Positions 1 to 5,892 of a stretch of DNA of 5,892 nucleotides are shown piece by piece (position 1 is the stretch's first letter; every line of letters starts with the position of its first letter). Source of the DNA: an uncultured bacterium (GTDB taxonomy: Bacteria; Auribacterota; Tritonobacteria; UBA1439); the NCBI GenBank assembly GCA_937858775.1, contig CALLYX010000478.1:1-5892 (forward strand). Reading direction: 5' to 3'. The translations under genes were made by a program, and so were the position numbers. The notes below the pieces were generated by a model that did not search any database, was not told where the DNA came from, and worked only from the letters and a program-made list of their open reading frames with translations.

Positions 1-267
1 AAGGCCCGGCGCCGCCCGGGCGAGCTCTCCATGGGGGAGCAGCAGCGCGCGGCGATCGCCCGGGCGATCGTCCATCGCCCGGCCGTCCTCCTCGCCGACG
101 AGCCGACCGGCAACCTCGACTCGGGAAACTCAGCCCTCATACTCGGGCTCCTTGCCCGGATGCACGGGGAATCGGGGCAGACGATCCTGCTGGTGACGCA
201 CGACTCCGGCGTGGCGGGCGCGGCGGGGCGGATCATCCGGATGCGCGACGGAAGAATCGAAGAGTGA
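1..267 (+). CDS. ABC transporter ATP-binding protein, LolD/MacB type (3' part only)
   Basis: This is the C-terminal 88 residues of an ABC ATPase; the frame is open to the left edge, so the Walker A part lies outside the window. The ATG at 31 is the methionine inside the signature motif, not a start. Visible in order are the signature loop LSMGEQQR (about 28-54), Walker B with the catalytic glutamate (VLLADEPTG), the D-loop GNLDS, and the H-loop in LLVTHD, followed by a short tail ending RDGRIEE and TGA at 265-267. EQQRxAIARAI plus ADEPTGNLD is typical of the LolD/MacB/FtsE/DevA group, which hydrolyses ATP to drive an FtsX-like permease that handles lipoproteins, peptides or other envelope substrates. 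The signature has Met where Gly is most common (LSGGE), a position that varies in the family. A LolA-like gene downstream makes a Lol-type role plausible, but the exact subfamily cannot be decided from this fragment. Confidence 0.93.
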   Translation, partial: KARRRPGELSMGEQQRAAIARAIVHRPAVLLADEPTGNLDSGNSALILGLLARMHGESGQTILLVTHDSGVAGAAGRIIRMRDGRIEE

Positions 268-426
268 CGGCATGCGTTCCGGCACGGCGCGCCGGGGGGA
301 CCACGGGGAAATGACCGTACGCCGTAAGTGGCCCATCGGCGCGCGGGGAAGCCGCCCGCGAACATCCCCGGCGCCGGGGAAAGGGCCCGCGCCCCCTTCC
401 GCCGCCCTGCGGCAAGACCTTGAACC
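268..426 (+). other. GC-rich spacer between the ABC ATPase and VTT genes
   Basis: This 159-bp gap has no recognisable sigma70-like promoter. It holds several G/C palindromes: CGGCGCGCCG at 285-294, a 6-bp stem CGCGGG/CCCGCG at 342-360, a perfect 16-bp palindrome at 365-380, and an imperfect G/C stem at about 378-400. None is followed by a T-run, so no standard intrinsic terminator can be called. A 52-codon ORF (272-430) begins 4 bp after the ABC stop and ends in an ATGA overlap with the VTT start, which is operon-like spacing. Its product is mostly Arg, Gly and Pro with no motif, as expected of a chance ORF in GC-rich DNA. I regard the spacer as non-coding, most likely a transcribed linker or the end of one transcription unit. 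Confidence 0.5.
365..380. repeat. Perfect 16-bp palindrome
   Basis: TCCCCGGCGCCGGGGA is its own reverse complement and lies in the spacer 47 bp before the VTT start codon. It could be a dimeric-protein operator or fold as a tight hairpin in RNA, but without a T-run it is not a convincing rho-independent terminator. Palindromes of this kind arise easily in GC-rich DNA, so a function is not claimed. Confidence 0.45.
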
Positions 427-1089
427 ATGAATCCAGATCGCCGCCGCCTCTCCCCGCTGCGCTGGTTCGCCGGGTTCGCCGTATGCGCCGGCGCCATCGC
501 CCTCCTCTCCTGGCGGGCGGGGGCGGCGGGGCGCGCCGGGGCGAGGGACCTCCTCCTCTTCACGCTTGTCGTGGGGTGCGCCTGCCAATTCGTCCCGATC
601 CCGATCATCCCCCTTTTCCTCTGGATCGGGCGCAGCTGGAACCCGTTCATCGTGGCCCTCGCCGGCTCGGCGGCGACCGCCGTCGCCAATCTCCACGACT
701 ACTACATCCTCACCGCGCTCCTTAGGATCGAGCGGGTCGACCGGGCACGGGACGCGGGGTGGTACCGTCGCGCGGCGGAGTGGTTCGGGAGGCACCCGTT
801 CTGGACGCTCGCGGCCTCGAACGTGGTGGTCCTCCCCGTGGACGTCCCGCGACTCCTCGCGATCTCCACCCGCTACAGCCGGCTGCGCTTCGTTCTCGCG
901 ACGCTCATAGGACGCTACCCCCGCTACCTGCTGCTGGCCGGCCTAGGGTACGAGTTCAAGCCCACCAACCGCCAGATCCTCGCCGTGCTGGCCCTCCTCG
1001 CGGCCATCTGGGGGGCGAAGGCGCTGCACCGCAGATGCGCGGGGCGGGATGGAAGCGGGAATGATCCCCCGCAGGGAGAAGAACGATGA
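427..1089 (+). CDS. VTT-domain (DedA/YqaA-like) integral membrane protein
   Basis: A 220-residue polytopic inner-membrane protein. Hydrophobic segments lie near residues 11-30, 41-67, 70-98, 124-147, 152-175 and 183-200, with Arg-rich ends. The core resembles the VTT/SNARE-associated family: a proline-rich, probably re-entrant stretch QFVPIPIIPLF (54-64) followed by SWNPF and a small-residue helix, then a second half with RHPFW (122-126), VVLPVDVPR (134-142) and IGRYPRY (161-167), the usual place for functional polar and charged residues. Family members have been linked to lipid-carrier or phospholipid translocation across the membrane; the substrate here is unknown. ATG 427 is the first possible start, because an in-frame TGA sits at 421-423; the ribosome-binding site is weak. 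The stop overlaps the next ATG as ATGA, so translation is probably coupled to the LolA-like gene. The hydrophilic tail (about 201-220) is encoded across that gene's ribosome-binding site. Confidence 0.85.
   Translation: MNPDRRRLSPLRWFAGFAVCAGAIALLSWRAGAAGRAGARDLLLFTLVVGCACQFVPIPIIPLFLWIGRSWNPFIVALAGSAATAVANLHDYYILTALLRIERVDRARDAGWYRRAAEWFGRHPFWTLAASNVVVLPVDVPRLLAISTRYSRLRFVLATLIGRYPRYLLLAGLGYEFKPTNRQILAVLALLAAIWGAKALHRRCAGRDGSGNDPPQGEER
1073..1078 (+). promoter_or_regulatory. Ribosome-binding site of the LolA-like gene
   Basis: AGGGAG lies 7 nt before ATG 1086, inside the last codons of the VTT gene. It fixes the LolA-like start and, with the ATGA overlap, supports translational coupling. 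It is clearly better than anything in front of the VTT gene. Confidence 0.7.
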
Positions 1090-1763
1090 AAAAGCTTTTG
1101 GTCGCCTTCGTCGCCGCCGCGGCGGGCGCGGGGTGCGCGCGCGCGGCGCCCACCCCGCCCCCTGCGCGAGGCGTCGGGGTCGGGGCCGTGGAGACGCTCG
1201 CGAAGATGGAGGCGGCGGGGAAGGCCCTCGTCGCCCTACAGGCCGATTTCAGGCAGGAGAGGACCTACGCCCTCTTCGGGGATAAGCGCGTCTCCTCCGG
1301 CGCCATCCGCTACAAGAAGCCGGGCATGATGCTCTGGGAGTACCGGGAGCCGGAGCGCAGCGCGATATACCTGAAGGGGGGGGCCGCGCTCATGTACATC
1401 CCGGCCATCAAGCAGGCGCAGAGGATCTCCCTCGCGCGCGACCGGAAGACGGAGTCTCTCCTCATCGGTTTCGGCAACACGGCGGAGGAGATCACCCGCA
1501 ACTTCGACGTCGAGGCCTCCGTCTCGCCGGAGGGCTACCCGGTGCTCGATCTAGCACCGAAGACCGCGGACCTCTCCTCCGCCTTCCGGAAGCTCCGCCT
1601 TGTCATCGACCCGAAGCGCTGGGTCCCGGTGCGGAGCGAGCGGATCGAGCACGGGGGGGACACGACCGTTTTCACATTCTCCAACGTCCGCACCGACGCG
1701 GCGATCGACGACAGCGTCTTCGACTTCGCCATCCCGCCCGGGACGGAGGTGGTGGAGTACTAG
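1086..1763 (+). CDS. LolA-family outer-membrane lipoprotein carrier-like protein
   Basis: A 225-residue exported protein. Residues 1-21 form a signal peptide: MKK, then a hydrophobic Ala/Val core. Signal peptidase I could cut after ARA (18-20); Cys17 is preceded by GAG, a poor lipobox, so lipoprotein status is uncertain. The mature part has the LolA pattern: ADFRQERTY (53-61), SGAIRYKKPG (71-80), the tryptophan motif MLWEYREPE (82-90), LMYIPAIKQAQ (102-112), and the late beta-strands LVIDPKRWVPVR (172-183) and VFDFAIPPGTEVV (211-223). LolA folds as an open beta-barrel that carries acyl chains of lipoproteins from the LolCDE ABC complex across the periplasm. Length is near the family norm. It is the last gene of the plus-strand block, downstream of an ABC ATPase and coupled to the VTT gene, which fits envelope traffic. 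It may be a paralogue carrying another lipid rather than the housekeeping LolA. Its TAG stop interlocks with that of the opposite gene. Confidence 0.88.
   Translation: MKKLLVAFVAAAAGAGCARAAPTPPPARGVGVGAVETLAKMEAAGKALVALQADFRQERTYALFGDKRVSSGAIRYKKPGMMLWEYREPERSAIYLKGGAALMYIPAIKQAQRISLARDRKTESLLIGFGNTAEEITRNFDVEASVSPEGYPVLDLAPKTADLSSAFRKLRLVIDPKRWVPVRSERIEHGGDTTVFTFSNVRTDAAIDDSVFDFAIPPGTEVVEY
1760..1763. other. Interlocked stop codons of convergent genes (CTAG)
   Basis: The plus-strand LolA-like gene ends with TAG at 1761-1763, and the minus-strand activase ends with TAG read 1762 to 1760. The two stops share two base pairs in the self-complementary tetramer CTAG. There is no intergenic DNA, so any terminator for either gene must lie inside the other. 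Confidence 0.95.
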
Positions 1764-4700
1764 CCCCGGCTGCGGCGGCGGGCGGCGCGCGCCTGATGCA
1801 TGAAGGCCTCGAGGCGCGTGCTGTCGTCGCCCCCGTTCTGACCGTCGTATGTCATGTTCAGCCACGGGACATCCCTGAACCGGTCCCTGACCTTCTGCGA
1901 GACCGCGGTGGCTACCATTCCCGGCATGCATGTGAACGGCATGGCGTTCACTATCCCGGAGGCGCCCTTGCGGATATAGTCGATCCCCTTGCCGATCGTC
2001 AGGATCGCCTCCCCCCCGAAGGAGTGGTGCATATACGGGGCGCTGAGGGAGAGCAACTCCTCTATCCCCGTCTCGTGCAGGTTGAGGAGCGCGCCTTCGA
2101 AGATCTCCAGCATTCGCGCCTCGTCGCGCAGCTGCACCTTCTCCTTGATGTATCCCTTCACGAAGTCGGCGTACCTGCCCGCGGAGATGCTGTTCTCCAG
2201 GTAGCGGTTCGTGACGTAGAAGACCCACTCGGTGACCGGGGCGACCCACGCCTCCCCTCCGAAGCGCTCTATCATGGCGACGAGAGCGTTGTTGCGGAAG
2301 CGGTTGCTCCTGACGTAGATCTCCCCCACCACGCCGATAACCGGCTTCCTCCCGGCGCCGCGGTCGATACGTAGGGAGGCGAAGATGCGGCGGACCTCCT
2401 TGAGACGGCTGAAGATCCGGTCGCCCCCCTCCTCGATTCCCTTGACCACGAGGCGGAGCGACTCCTCGAACGCGCGGTCCGCGTCGCCCGGGACGACCTC
2501 GTACGGGCGGTGTTCCCGCAAAAGCTTCTCCAGTATGTCCACCGCAAGGAGGCCGCGCCAGGCGAGGCGCCTGAACTCGTTCCCCCGCACGCCGATCGGG
2601 GAGGCGTACGAGTTGCTCGACTCGGGGGCGACGATCGGGACGTCCTTCAGGCCGAGATCGTCCAGGATCATCCGGTGCATCTGGACATATTGCCCGAACC
2701 GGCACGGGCCGGTGGCGGTCGGCATAAAGAAGGCGGCGGTCCGGTGGTCAAAGCCCGGCTCGAAGAGCTTCTTGAGCATGTCGCCGGTGGTGGTGATGAA
2801 CGGGAGGCACTCCCTCCCCGAGGCGAACTGCCTGCCTATCTCGATCGTCCGCTCGTCCGACTCCGGCAGGGCCTCGGACGGGTAGCCGAGCGCCCGGACG
2901 GCCGCGGCGAAGGCGTGGGCGTGCAGGGACATGAGCGGGATGTAGAGCGTCCTACGCGTCTTCGACGGGACGTGGCGGAACTTCCAGTCGCGGGCGGGGG
3001 GCGCCCCGCGGTGGTTGGCGAGGCTGTCGAGGAACGCCTCGCACCGGGTGATGATCCCGGCGTCGGCGCTGTGCTCGTCGATCTCAATCTGGAGGTACGG
3101 CTTCCCCTCCATCTTGCTCCGGAAAAAGTGCTCGATGAACGAATCCGGCCCGCACTTGAAATTCGAGAGGTAGACCGCGAAGAGGCGGGGGTCGTTCCTG
3201 ACGATATGCGCCGATGCGACAAGGCGCTGCCCGTACCTCCAGAACATGTTCGGAAACTGGTCGTAGATGTCCACGGCGTCCGCGTCGAGGAACTCCTGCG
3301 GTATCGGCGTCGCCCCCAGGTTCCTGAGCTTCCTGGGGAGGTTGAGGTTCACCCCGGCGTCGTAGTTGTTGTACGGCCTGCCCATGACCACAACCGCCCG
3401 GTCGGATGGGCCGAGGGCGTCGAGGGCCTTCCGCCCCAGCGCCCGCATCTCCCGCCAGAAGCGGGCCTGCGCCTCCTCGGCCGCCGCGAGCGCCTCGCGC
3501 ACCCTCCCGGGCGCCACCCCCATCCCCCGCGCCATCGACCGGAGCGACCGCTCGACGGCCTCCCTCCCCCGCAGGTAGAGGAGCGGGGGTTCGAGGATTT
3601 TCACCCCCGCCCGGTCCATGTCGAGCGACGACCGCAGTATGTACGGGATCGCCTGGACGAGCGGGCAGCAGTAGGACTGGACGGCTCGCGCGCTGGACCT
3701 GGCCATGCTGATCACGCTCGGGAGGAAGAGGTAATCCGGCTTCTCATCGAGGAGGCTCATGGCGTGCCCGTGCGCGATCTTGACGGGGAAACATGTCTCC
3801 GTGGCGACCTTCTCCACGGAGGAGTGGATGATGGAGGGGTTTGTGCACTCCGACAGCACCACCTCGTAGCCGAGCGTCCTGAAGAACTCGCGCCAGTACG
3901 GGAAGAAGTCGTAGAGGTGCAGAATGCGGGGGATCGCGACCCGGCCGAGCGGCGGGGAATGTGGCGGGTAGCGCCGGACCGCATCGAGATCCCCCTGCGT
4001 CTCCGCCCCGCCCGCGGCGAGAAGCAGCCTCTCCCGGGCGGCGAAATAGTCCGGGATCCCGCGCGCCTTCCTGCCGTCGTCTCTTTCGTACCGCTCGCAG
4101 CGCGCCCCGTAGAAGAGCGGGCGCTCGCCGCCGAAACTGACCCTCCGGATCTCGCAGAGGTTGTCGCACCCCTTGCAGGTGAACGACGTGGAGTCGCAGG
4201 CCCTTGCGGAGAGGTCGAAGCCGTGGAACCTCCGCCCGCCCTCCCCCCGCGTCTCCCGCATCGCGAGAAGCGCCGCGCCTATCGCGCCGGTGACATCGTG
4301 GTGAGGGGGGACGATGATCCTCTTTCCCGTCACCTTTTCGAACGCCGCGACCACGCCGCGGTTCCACGCGACCCCGCCCTGGAAGAAGATAACGTCCCCG
4401 ATCCGCCTGTCCCCGACGACCTTGTTGAGGTAGTTGTGAACGATGGAGTAGGCCAGCCCGGCCACGAGGTTTCTCTTGCTCATCCCCTTCTGCTGGTGCG
4501 CCACGAGGTCGGACTCCATGAAGACGGTGCACCGGTCCCCGAAACGCCCCGGGTTTTCCGCCTCGAGGGCGAGCCGCCCGAACTCCTCCTCGATGCTGAT
4601 GCCGAGCTTCTCGGCCTGCTCCTCCAGGAAAGATCCCGTGCCCGCCGCGCAAACCTTGTTCATCTCGAAGTCCACTACGGCGCCGTGGCTAAGGCTGATG

Positions 4701-5892
4701 TATTTGGAATCCTGGCCGCCGATCTCGAAGATGGTGTCCACTTCCGGATTGATCCTGAGCGCCGCGACCGCCTGGGCGGTGATCTCGTTGCGGACCACGT
4801 CCGCGCCGATATAATCCCCAGTGAGGTAGCGCCCCGACCCGGTCGTCCCGACCCCGCAGACGCGGACCTTGCCGCCGACCTCCCCCCCGACCTCCGCCAG
4901 CCCCTGCCTCACCGCCTCGAGCGGGCGCCCGGCGGTGGGGAGATAGCGCCGGGCGAGGACGGCCCCGTCGCGGTCGATCACCACGACGTTTGTCGAGAGC
5001 GATCCGATGTCCACCCCGACATACGCCTCCACCGGCACCGGCCCGGACGCCGGCACGCCCTTCACATCCACCCGCCGCGCCTCGGACGCCGTCCCGGCGG
5101 AGAGCGGATCGCAGCCGCGGCCCTCCCCGCGCGAGGACGAGAAGTAGCGGGCGACAGCCCCGGGCCCCTTGAACCTGCCGGCGTTGGAGAAGCCGTGCTC
5201 GGCCGCGTAGAGGGCGGCGCCGATGGCGCCCATGACCGCGTGCTTGGGGGGGACGATCAGCCCCCCCGGGGGGAGCCCCAGCACGTCCTCGAAGGCGCGG
5301 ACGACCCCCGCGTTGGCGGCCACCCCGCCCTGGAATACGATCGGGGGGGTAAACACCCTCCCCCTTCCGACATTGCTCTTGAAGGTGCGCGCGACCGCCC
5401 AGCAGAGCCCGGCTACGATATCGTAATCCGGGGTCCCGATCTGCTGCAGGTGGATCATGTCCGACTTGGCGAAGACCGAGCAGCGGCCGGCTATGCGCGG
5501 CGGGTGGGCGGAGCGGAGCGCGTGCTCGGCGAACTCCTTTTCGATCGAGAGGCCCATCCGGCTCGCCTGCTGGTCGAGGAAAGAACCGGTGCCCGCCGCG
5601 CAGACGGTGTTCATCGAGAAATCCTCGATGATCCCCCGGCCGGAGGAGGGATCGTCCCGGACTAGGATCATCTTCGAGTCCTCCCCCCCCATCTCGATGA
5701 TCGTCCGGGCACCGGGGCAGAGCCGCGCGGCGGCGCGCGCCTGCGCGATGATCTCGTTCACGAAGTCGGCGCCTATTATGCCGCCGGCGAGCGGCCCGCC
5801 GGAGCCGGTCACGGCGAAGGCCCGGATCCGCCCGGGCGGATACCCCCGGAGGATCTCGCCCAGCATCTCCTCCATCGCCGCGAGCGGATGGC
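1760..5892 (-). CDS. Giant acyl-CoA dehydratase activase-related protein (tandem BcrAD/BadFG ATPases + DUF2229-like region), 5' end outside window
   Basis: The frame is open to the right edge. Met at 5875 is internal because HPLAA precedes it in frame and the first ATPase lacks its GxDxGS strand; comparison with the second ATPase suggests about 35-45 codons are missing. Numbering from that Met, 1371 residues are visible. ATPase 1 (to about 222) has EMGGEDSK (61-68), VCAAGTGSF (91-99), RCSVFAKSD (131-139) and FQGGVAANAG (181-190). ATPase 2 (284-540) has VGVDIGS (286-292), EIGGQDSK (384-391), VCAAGTGSF (408-416), RCTVFMESD (448-456) and FQGGVAWNRG (498-507). A cysteine cluster follows (C560, C567, C570, C574, C593). 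The DUF2229-like region (from about 645) has IPRILHLYDFFPYW, CFPVK, MGRPYN and FKCGPDSF (907-914). The C-terminal part (from about 975) has ECLPF, GPCRFGQY, GEIYVR and PFTCMPG. Known activators of this family use ATP to push one electron at low potential into a partner iron-sulfur enzyme. Probably cytoplasmic and oxygen-sensitive; substrate unknown. Gene order gives no partner. Confidence 0.93.
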   Translation of the reverse strand, partial: HPLAAMEEMLGEILRGYPPGRIRAFAVTGSGGPLAGGIIGADFVNEIIAQARAAARLCPGARTIIEMGGEDSKMILVRDDPSSGRGIIEDFSMNTVCAAGTGSFLDQQASRMGLSIEKEFAEHALRSAHPPRIAGRCSVFAKSDMIHLQQIGTPDYDIVAGLCWAVARTFKSNVGRGRVFTPPIVFQGGVAANAGVVRAFEDVLGLPPGGLIVPPKHAVMGAIGAALYAAEHGFSNAGRFKGPGAVARYFSSSRGEGRGCDPLSAGTASEARRVDVKGVPASGPVPVEAYVGVDIGSLSTNVVVIDRDGAVLARRYLPTAGRPLEAVRQGLAEVGGEVGGKVRVCGVGTTGSGRYLTGDYIGADVVRNEITAQAVAALRINPEVDTIFEIGGQDSKYISLSHGAVVDFEMNKVCAAGTGSFLEEQAEKLGISIEEEFGRLALEAENPGRFGDRCTVFMESDLVAHQQKGMSKRNLVAGLAYSIVHNYLNKVVGDRRIGDVIFFQGGVAWNRGVVAAFEKVTGKRIIVPPHHDVTGAIGAALLAMRETRGEGGRRFHGFDLSARACDSTSFTCKGCDNLCEIRRVSFGGERPLFYGARCERYERDDGRKARGIPDYFAARERLLLAAGGAETQGDLDAVRRYPPHSPPLGRVAIPRILHLYDFFPYWREFFRTLGYEVVLSECTNPSIIHSSVEKVATETCFPVKIAHGHAMSLLDEKPDYLFLPSVISMARSSARAVQSYCCPLVQAIPYILRSSLDMDRAGVKILEPPLLYLRGREAVERSLRSMARGMGVAPGRVREALAAAEEAQARFWREMRALGRKALDALGPSDRAVVVMGRPYNNYDAGVNLNLPRKLRNLGATPIPQEFLDADAVDIYDQFPNMFWRYGQRLVASAHIVRNDPRLFAVYLSNFKCGPDSFIEHFFRSKMEGKPYLQIEIDEHSADAGIITRCEAFLDSLANHRGAPPARDWKFRHVPSKTRRTLYIPLMSLHAHAFAAAVRALGYPSEALPESDERTIEIGRQFASGRECLPFITTTGDMLKKLFEPGFDHRTAAFFMPTATGPCRFGQYVQMHRMILDDLGLKDVPIVAPESSNSYASPIGVRGNEFRRLAWRGLLAVDILEKLLREHRPYEVVPGDADRAFEESLRLVVKGIEEGGDRIFSRLKEVRRIFASLRIDRGAGRKPVIGVVGEIYVRSNRFRNNALVAMIERFGGEAWVAPVTEWVFYVTNRYLENSISAGRYADFVKGYIKEKVQLRDEARMLEIFEGALLNLHETGIEELLSLSAPYMHHSFGGEAILTIGKGIDYIRKGASGIVNAMPFTCMPGMVATAVSQKVRDRFRDVPWLNMTYDGQNGGDDSTRLEAFMHQARAARRRSRG
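4627..4663 (-). repeat. Intragenic repeat copy 2 (equivalent loop of ATPase domain 2)
   Basis: The partner of 5578-5614. It encodes the same loop in the second ATPase domain, with cysteine C409 at codon 4649-4651. The similarity reflects strong constraint on this motif rather than a mobile or recombining repeat. Confidence 0.75.
5578..5614 (-). repeat. Intragenic repeat copy 1 (cysteine/Gly-rich loop of ATPase domain 1)
   Basis: This 37-bp stretch matches 4627-4663 with 5 mismatches, including a 13-bp identical core. It encodes the loop with the first cluster cysteine (C92, codon 5600-5602) and AAGTGSF. The 951-bp offset is exactly 317 codons, the spacing of the two ATPase domains. It is best explained as conserved coding DNA after domain duplication. 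Confidence 0.75.

Noticed and set aside
365..400. Intrinsic terminator after the ABC gene
   Set aside because: G/C stems are present but no T-run follows on either strand, and palindromes are frequent by chance at this base composition.
130..795. A 221-codon minus-strand ORF opposite the ABC and VTT genes
   Set aside because: It covers the Walker B and H-loop coding sequence of the ABC gene and the VTT core on the other strand; its own product is charged and low-complexity.
1134..1136. Cys17 of the LolA-like protein as a lipobox cysteine
   Set aside because: The preceding residues are GAG rather than a Leu/Val-containing lipobox, and an ARA signal peptidase I site follows directly; lipidation is possible but not supported.
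1551..2705. A 384-codon minus-strand ORF across the junction of the LolA-like and activase genes
   Set aside because: It is out of frame with the activase and antisense to the LolA-like gene; the product is Arg/Gly/Pro-rich with no motif. A shadow ORF.
3744..4652. A 302-codon minus-strand ORF inside the activase gene
   Set aside because: It runs in another frame of the same strand with low-complexity Arg/Gly composition, while the main frame carries the ATPase 2 and DUF2229-like motifs.
2510..5665. A 1051-codon open frame on the plus strand opposite the activase gene
   Set aside because: It is in exact codon register with the minus-strand gene, so a stop would need a TTA, CTA or TCA codon in the activase, all rare in GC-rich DNA. 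The product has no recognisable domain, while the minus strand has many family motifs.
5873..5875. ATG as the true start of the activase
   Set aside because: The frame stays open to the window edge (HPLAA upstream), and the first ATPase domain would lack its GxDxGS phosphate-binding strand, which the second domain has.

Overview
The window is a strongly GC-rich bacterial fragment. Its three plus-strand genes fill the first 1.76 kb, and one very large minus-strand gene fills the rest. A LolA-type periplasmic carrier points to a diderm (Gram-negative-type) organism. A giant ATPase of the 2-hydroxyacyl-CoA dehydratase activator family points to an anaerobe, or at least to oxygen-sensitive, low-potential redox chemistry. 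I cannot assign a phylum. No RNA gene, CRISPR array, insertion sequence, transposase or attachment site is visible.

Plus-strand block (1-1763): the 3' end of an ABC-transporter ATPase of the LolD/MacB/FtsE type (1-267), then a 159-bp GC-rich spacer with palindromes, then a small polytopic VTT-domain (DedA/YqaA-like) membrane protein (427-1089). The VTT stop overlaps the start of a LolA-family protein (1086-1763) as ATGA. All three products suit the inner membrane and periplasm, and the block reads as an envelope lipid or lipoprotein trafficking operon. Linking the ABC ATPase to LolA is an inference from context.

Minus-strand block (5892 down to 1760): one continuous open frame of at least 1376 codons whose true 5' end lies beyond the right edge. 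In order it holds two BcrAD/BadFG-type (ASKHA) ATPase domains in tandem, a cysteine cluster, a DUF2229-like region and a long C-terminal region. I read the last two parts as a pair of HgdB-like metallocluster modules. It therefore looks like a single-chain ATP-driven electron-transfer machine, with activator and acceptor halves on one polypeptide. Its substrate is unknown, and no separate dehydratase subunits or CoA-transferase genes are in view.

The LolA-like gene and the giant activase converge with no spacer: their TAG stop codons interlock within the palindrome CTAG (1760-1763), so there is no room for a terminator between them. The most interesting object is the giant activase. Its repeated two-cysteine motifs suggest an internal pseudo-dimer around one [4Fe-4S] cluster, and its C-terminal half appears to be internally duplicated as well.
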